From assembly GCA_038380795.1 (NCBI GenBank), contig CM076266.1, forward strand, positions 46,150,425-46,214,424: a stretch of DNA of 64,000 nucleotides. The letters are read 5' to 3'. Of this stretch, positions 62,801 to 64,000 are shown piece by piece. The notes beneath the pieces are model-generated. The model saw only the letters and a list, made by a program, of their open reading frames with translations, was not told the DNA's origin and ran no database searches. Numbering within the stretch: the first letter of the stretch is position 1; the number at the start of each line of letters is the position of its first letter. The DNA comes from Pyrocephalus nanus. Lineage: Eukaryota > Chordata > Aves > Passeriformes > Tyrannidae. The position numbers and the translations under genes were made by a program.

Positions 62801-63894
62801 CCCAAGTTGGAGAATAAAGCCACATACAAACAAATTTTTGGGAAATAAAAACATTGCTTGGTCCATGTGAACAAAATAGCAGTACCCAGTTTTCCTATAT
62901 ATGCACTATACTCCTACTTGTTTGAGTTGAGGATAATCTTTAAAAATTGTCTAAAATAAATTTTAGGAAGATGAAAATGCAAGAGCTGAAACATCCCTCA
63001 ACCTGAGCAATTTTGAGCAACTTTGAGCAATTTGGATTGCATCAAAAACAAAGCCCCAAATTACATGTTTTTGTGTTCTGAATTATGGAACTTTGGCAAG
63101 CTCTTGATTTAATGCTCACAGGATGCTTTTTCTTCCTGAAACATATGACGTGGGGTTTTCTTGTGTATAAGAAGCTACAAATGTGGATGGGCACTAGAGT
63201 CATTCTAATGGTATTTTTGAAAGTCACTTAGTGGTTGTGAAAGGCTATTTTCCCCAGAAAAGTATGTGGGAAACTTTTGTTTAATCAAGATCATCCTTAA
63301 AAACTTTTAAACTATTTACTAGCTTTAAAAAGGAAAGGTAGCTGAATTTTGCGGAAAGTCAGAAAAAATTCTGAAAATAATTATTTCTGATCTTACTTAA
63401 AACAAAACTAACATTCTTTAATGTTGTATATTTAACCTGATATTTTGTGTGAAAAAAAATATTTGAATTGATTTTTGTTGTGAAATTCATGAAATTATAT
63501 GCAGTTATAGGGAATACATTTCACTGGGGTAAATGTGTTTATTATAAATAAATCTACAGGTTCATTTGAGTTTTAAGAGTACAATCTTTAGACATTAAAT
63601 ATGTAATTCACACCAATTCATCTTTGATTGTTCTAATCTAAATCACCCAATTAACAGTTGCTACACTTCATTTTAATTGCCTGGGCTCAGACAGATGTTA
63701 TGGAAGCATTTTTACTTATCTGGGTCACAAATGTTACAAGAACCTATACTAGCAAGTTAGACAGAACATGTCATAAAAAATTGTATTGCTAATGTAATTT
63801 GAGTATATTTTTTCTTTTCTTTGAGGGACCACCAGGCCCCATTGGTTTGCCAGGTGAGAGAGGTCTGCCAGGAGAGGGCATTCAAGGCCAAAAG
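51984..63894 (+). CDS. COL28A1: COL28A1, collagen type XXVIII alpha 1 (5' part, 11 coding exons; continues past window)
   Basis: Coding exons 52008-52140, 52635-53194, 53725-53745, 54348-54404, 55300-55350, 55867-55908, 56589-56615, 57710-57754, 61760-61828, 62571-62639 and 63826-63894 keep one frame for 381 residues; the full family length is about 1,125. Order: signal peptide (FFFFFLLLAVTTNWIVNG), basic linker, von Willebrand A domain (residues about 45-231) with MIDAS motif DSSES, a central HGT and TDG, short linker EALLQKQCVQKKCECEK, then Gly-X-Y repeats starting in exon 4. Type XXVIII is a secreted beaded-filament-class collagen, in mammals concentrated in basement membranes around peripheral glia. 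The collagen part has many small interruptions, as known for this family. The rest of the triple helix, the second vWA and the Kunitz domain must lie to the right. Synteny next to MIOS supports the call. Confidence 0.93.
52635..53194 (+). CDS. COL28A1: COL28A1 von Willebrand A domain exon
   Basis: One exon carries the whole vWA domain: CLIDIVFILDSSESAKN (MIDAS DxSxS), GLIGHGTCSYYAV (MIDAS Thr) and VAFLMTDGVDHPNSP (MIDAS Asp), ending ENLVADIALEL|GTAAGT. Two N-glycosylation sequons (NIT, NAT) are visible. Acceptor TTCCATTACAG|. Confidence 0.95.
53725..53745 (+). CDS. COL28A1: COL28A1 linker micro-exon (21 bases)
   Basis: EALLQKQ, between ATTTTCAG| and |GTAGGT. In frame with the vWA exon and the next exon. 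Confidence 0.8.
54348..54404 (+). CDS. COL28A1: COL28A1 exon, start of collagen domain
   Basis: CVQKKCECEKGVKGDKGDS. Three cysteines precede the first Gly-X-Y triplets and could form inter-chain disulfides. Acceptor CCTTGTAG|, donor |GTAAGT. Confidence 0.9.
55300..55350 (+). CDS. COL28A1: COL28A1 collagen exon (51 bases)
   Basis: GSGSKGEKGEPGPKGNK. Flanked by TTGTTTCAG| and |GTAATG. The triplet phase slips once (GSG). Confidence 0.92.
55867..55908 (+). CDS. COL28A1: COL28A1 collagen exon (42 bases)
   Basis: GDTQKGDPGEKGEE. GDTQKG leaves four residues between glycines, a natural triple-helix interruption. Flanked by CCAATAG| and |GTATGT. Confidence 0.9.
56589..56615 (+). CDS. COL28A1: COL28A1 collagen exon (27 bases)
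   Basis: GAPGFKGDK, three perfect triplets between TTTATTAG| and |GTAAGT. Confidence 0.9.
56794..56822. repeat. Poly-A tract in COL28A1 intron
   Basis: About 29 consecutive A. Confidence 0.95.
57710..57754 (+). CDS. COL28A1: COL28A1 collagen exon (45 bases)
   Basis: GDRGECGPPGIKGER, five perfect triplets with one cysteine. Acceptor CTTATAAAG|, donor |GTAAGT. Confidence 0.9.
57755..61759 (+). other. COL28A1: COL28A1 4-kb intron
   Basis: The largest intron in the visible part of the gene. No further Gly-X-Y exon, gene or recognisable transposon was found in it; a (GTTT)n-like run lies near 61620-61650. Confidence 0.7.
61760..61828 (+). CDS. COL28A1: COL28A1 collagen exon (69 bases)
   Basis: Starts GEQGPPGPSGPPGLV and ends GIGEPGPK. 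23 codons with a Gly-Ile-Gly break at residues 16-18. Acceptor TTTCTTTAG|, donor |GTACTT. Confidence 0.92.
62571..62639 (+). CDS. COL28A1: COL28A1 collagen exon (69 bases)
   Basis: Starts GAQGQEGKIGLPGPP and ends GTGEPGLP. 23 codons with a Gly-Thr-Gly break at residues 16-18. Acceptor TTTCCCAAG|, donor |GTAAGT. Confidence 0.92.
63826..63894 (+). CDS. COL28A1: COL28A1 collagen exon (69 bases), last in window
   Basis: Starts GPPGPIGLPGERGLP and ends GEGIQGQK. 23 codons with a Gly-Glu-Gly break at residues 16-18. Acceptor TCTTTGAG|, donor |GTAGTT. The gene continues beyond the right edge. Confidence 0.92.
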
Positions 63895-64000
63895 GTAGTT
63901 TTATGGAAGTTACTTCCTTTAACATTGTGGACCAAATTTACAGTACTAAGTTATTTAAGACCACTGATAATTCCATTGGTATAAAATGTTGGGTGATGGA

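Overview
This is a vertebrate nuclear window, almost certainly from a bird. The genes are split by long AT-rich introns and start from CpG-island promoters. The dispersed repeats are mainly CR1 LINE fragments, several ending in the avian CR1 3' tail (ATTCTATG-like octamers), plus an avian ERVL-type solo LTR. No bacterial or phage features, CRISPR array or operon are present. Four protein-coding genes were recognised by translating exons and comparing them with remembered vertebrate families. Their order and alternating orientation (UMAD1 -, RPA3 +, MIOS -, COL28A1 +) match the conserved block on human 7p21.3, read in reverse.

Layout. 1-24.7 kb: UMAD1 on the minus strand. Only its first coding exon (17260-17383) is visible; the rest is intron with repeats, and its later exons probably lie before base 1. 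24.56-25.1 kb: CpG island shared head-to-head by UMAD1 and RPA3. 24796-26892: complete RPA3 (4 coding exons, 121 aa), the small subunit of the single-strand DNA binding complex RPA. 26.9-31.4 kb: convergent intergenic space with the 3' ends of RPA3 and MIOS. 31461-41564: complete MIOS on the minus strand (10 coding exons, 877 aa), a WD40 and zinc-ribbon subunit of the GATOR2 complex in mTORC1 amino-acid sensing. 42.33-42.83 kb: MIOS CpG-island promoter. 43-51.9 kb: intergenic, with an ERVL LTR, a CR1 split by a 651-bp insertion, and an isolated collagen-like exon. 51984-end: the 5' part of COL28A1 (11 coding exons, first 381 residues: signal peptide, von Willebrand A domain, start of the collagen domain). 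The gene runs off the right edge.

The four genes share no pathway; the neighbourhood is ancestral synteny, with one bidirectional promoter and one convergent pair. The most notable observations are: (1) the first internal coding intron of MIOS has no GT-AG solution but fits a minor-spliceosome AT-AC intron exactly, restoring the conserved protein; (2) a lone 60-bp Gly-X-Y exon-like sequence lies 7 kb upstream of COL28A1, on the same strand; (3) the RPA3 exon 2 acceptor is duplicated in tandem; (4) the start of RPA3 intron 3 is copied downstream of the gene; (5) three consecutive 69-bp COL28A1 exons have a Gly-X-Gly break at the same place.

All calls come from reading the sequence. No alignment, RNA or repeat-library search was run, so untranslated exons, polyadenylation sites and repeat family names are approximate.
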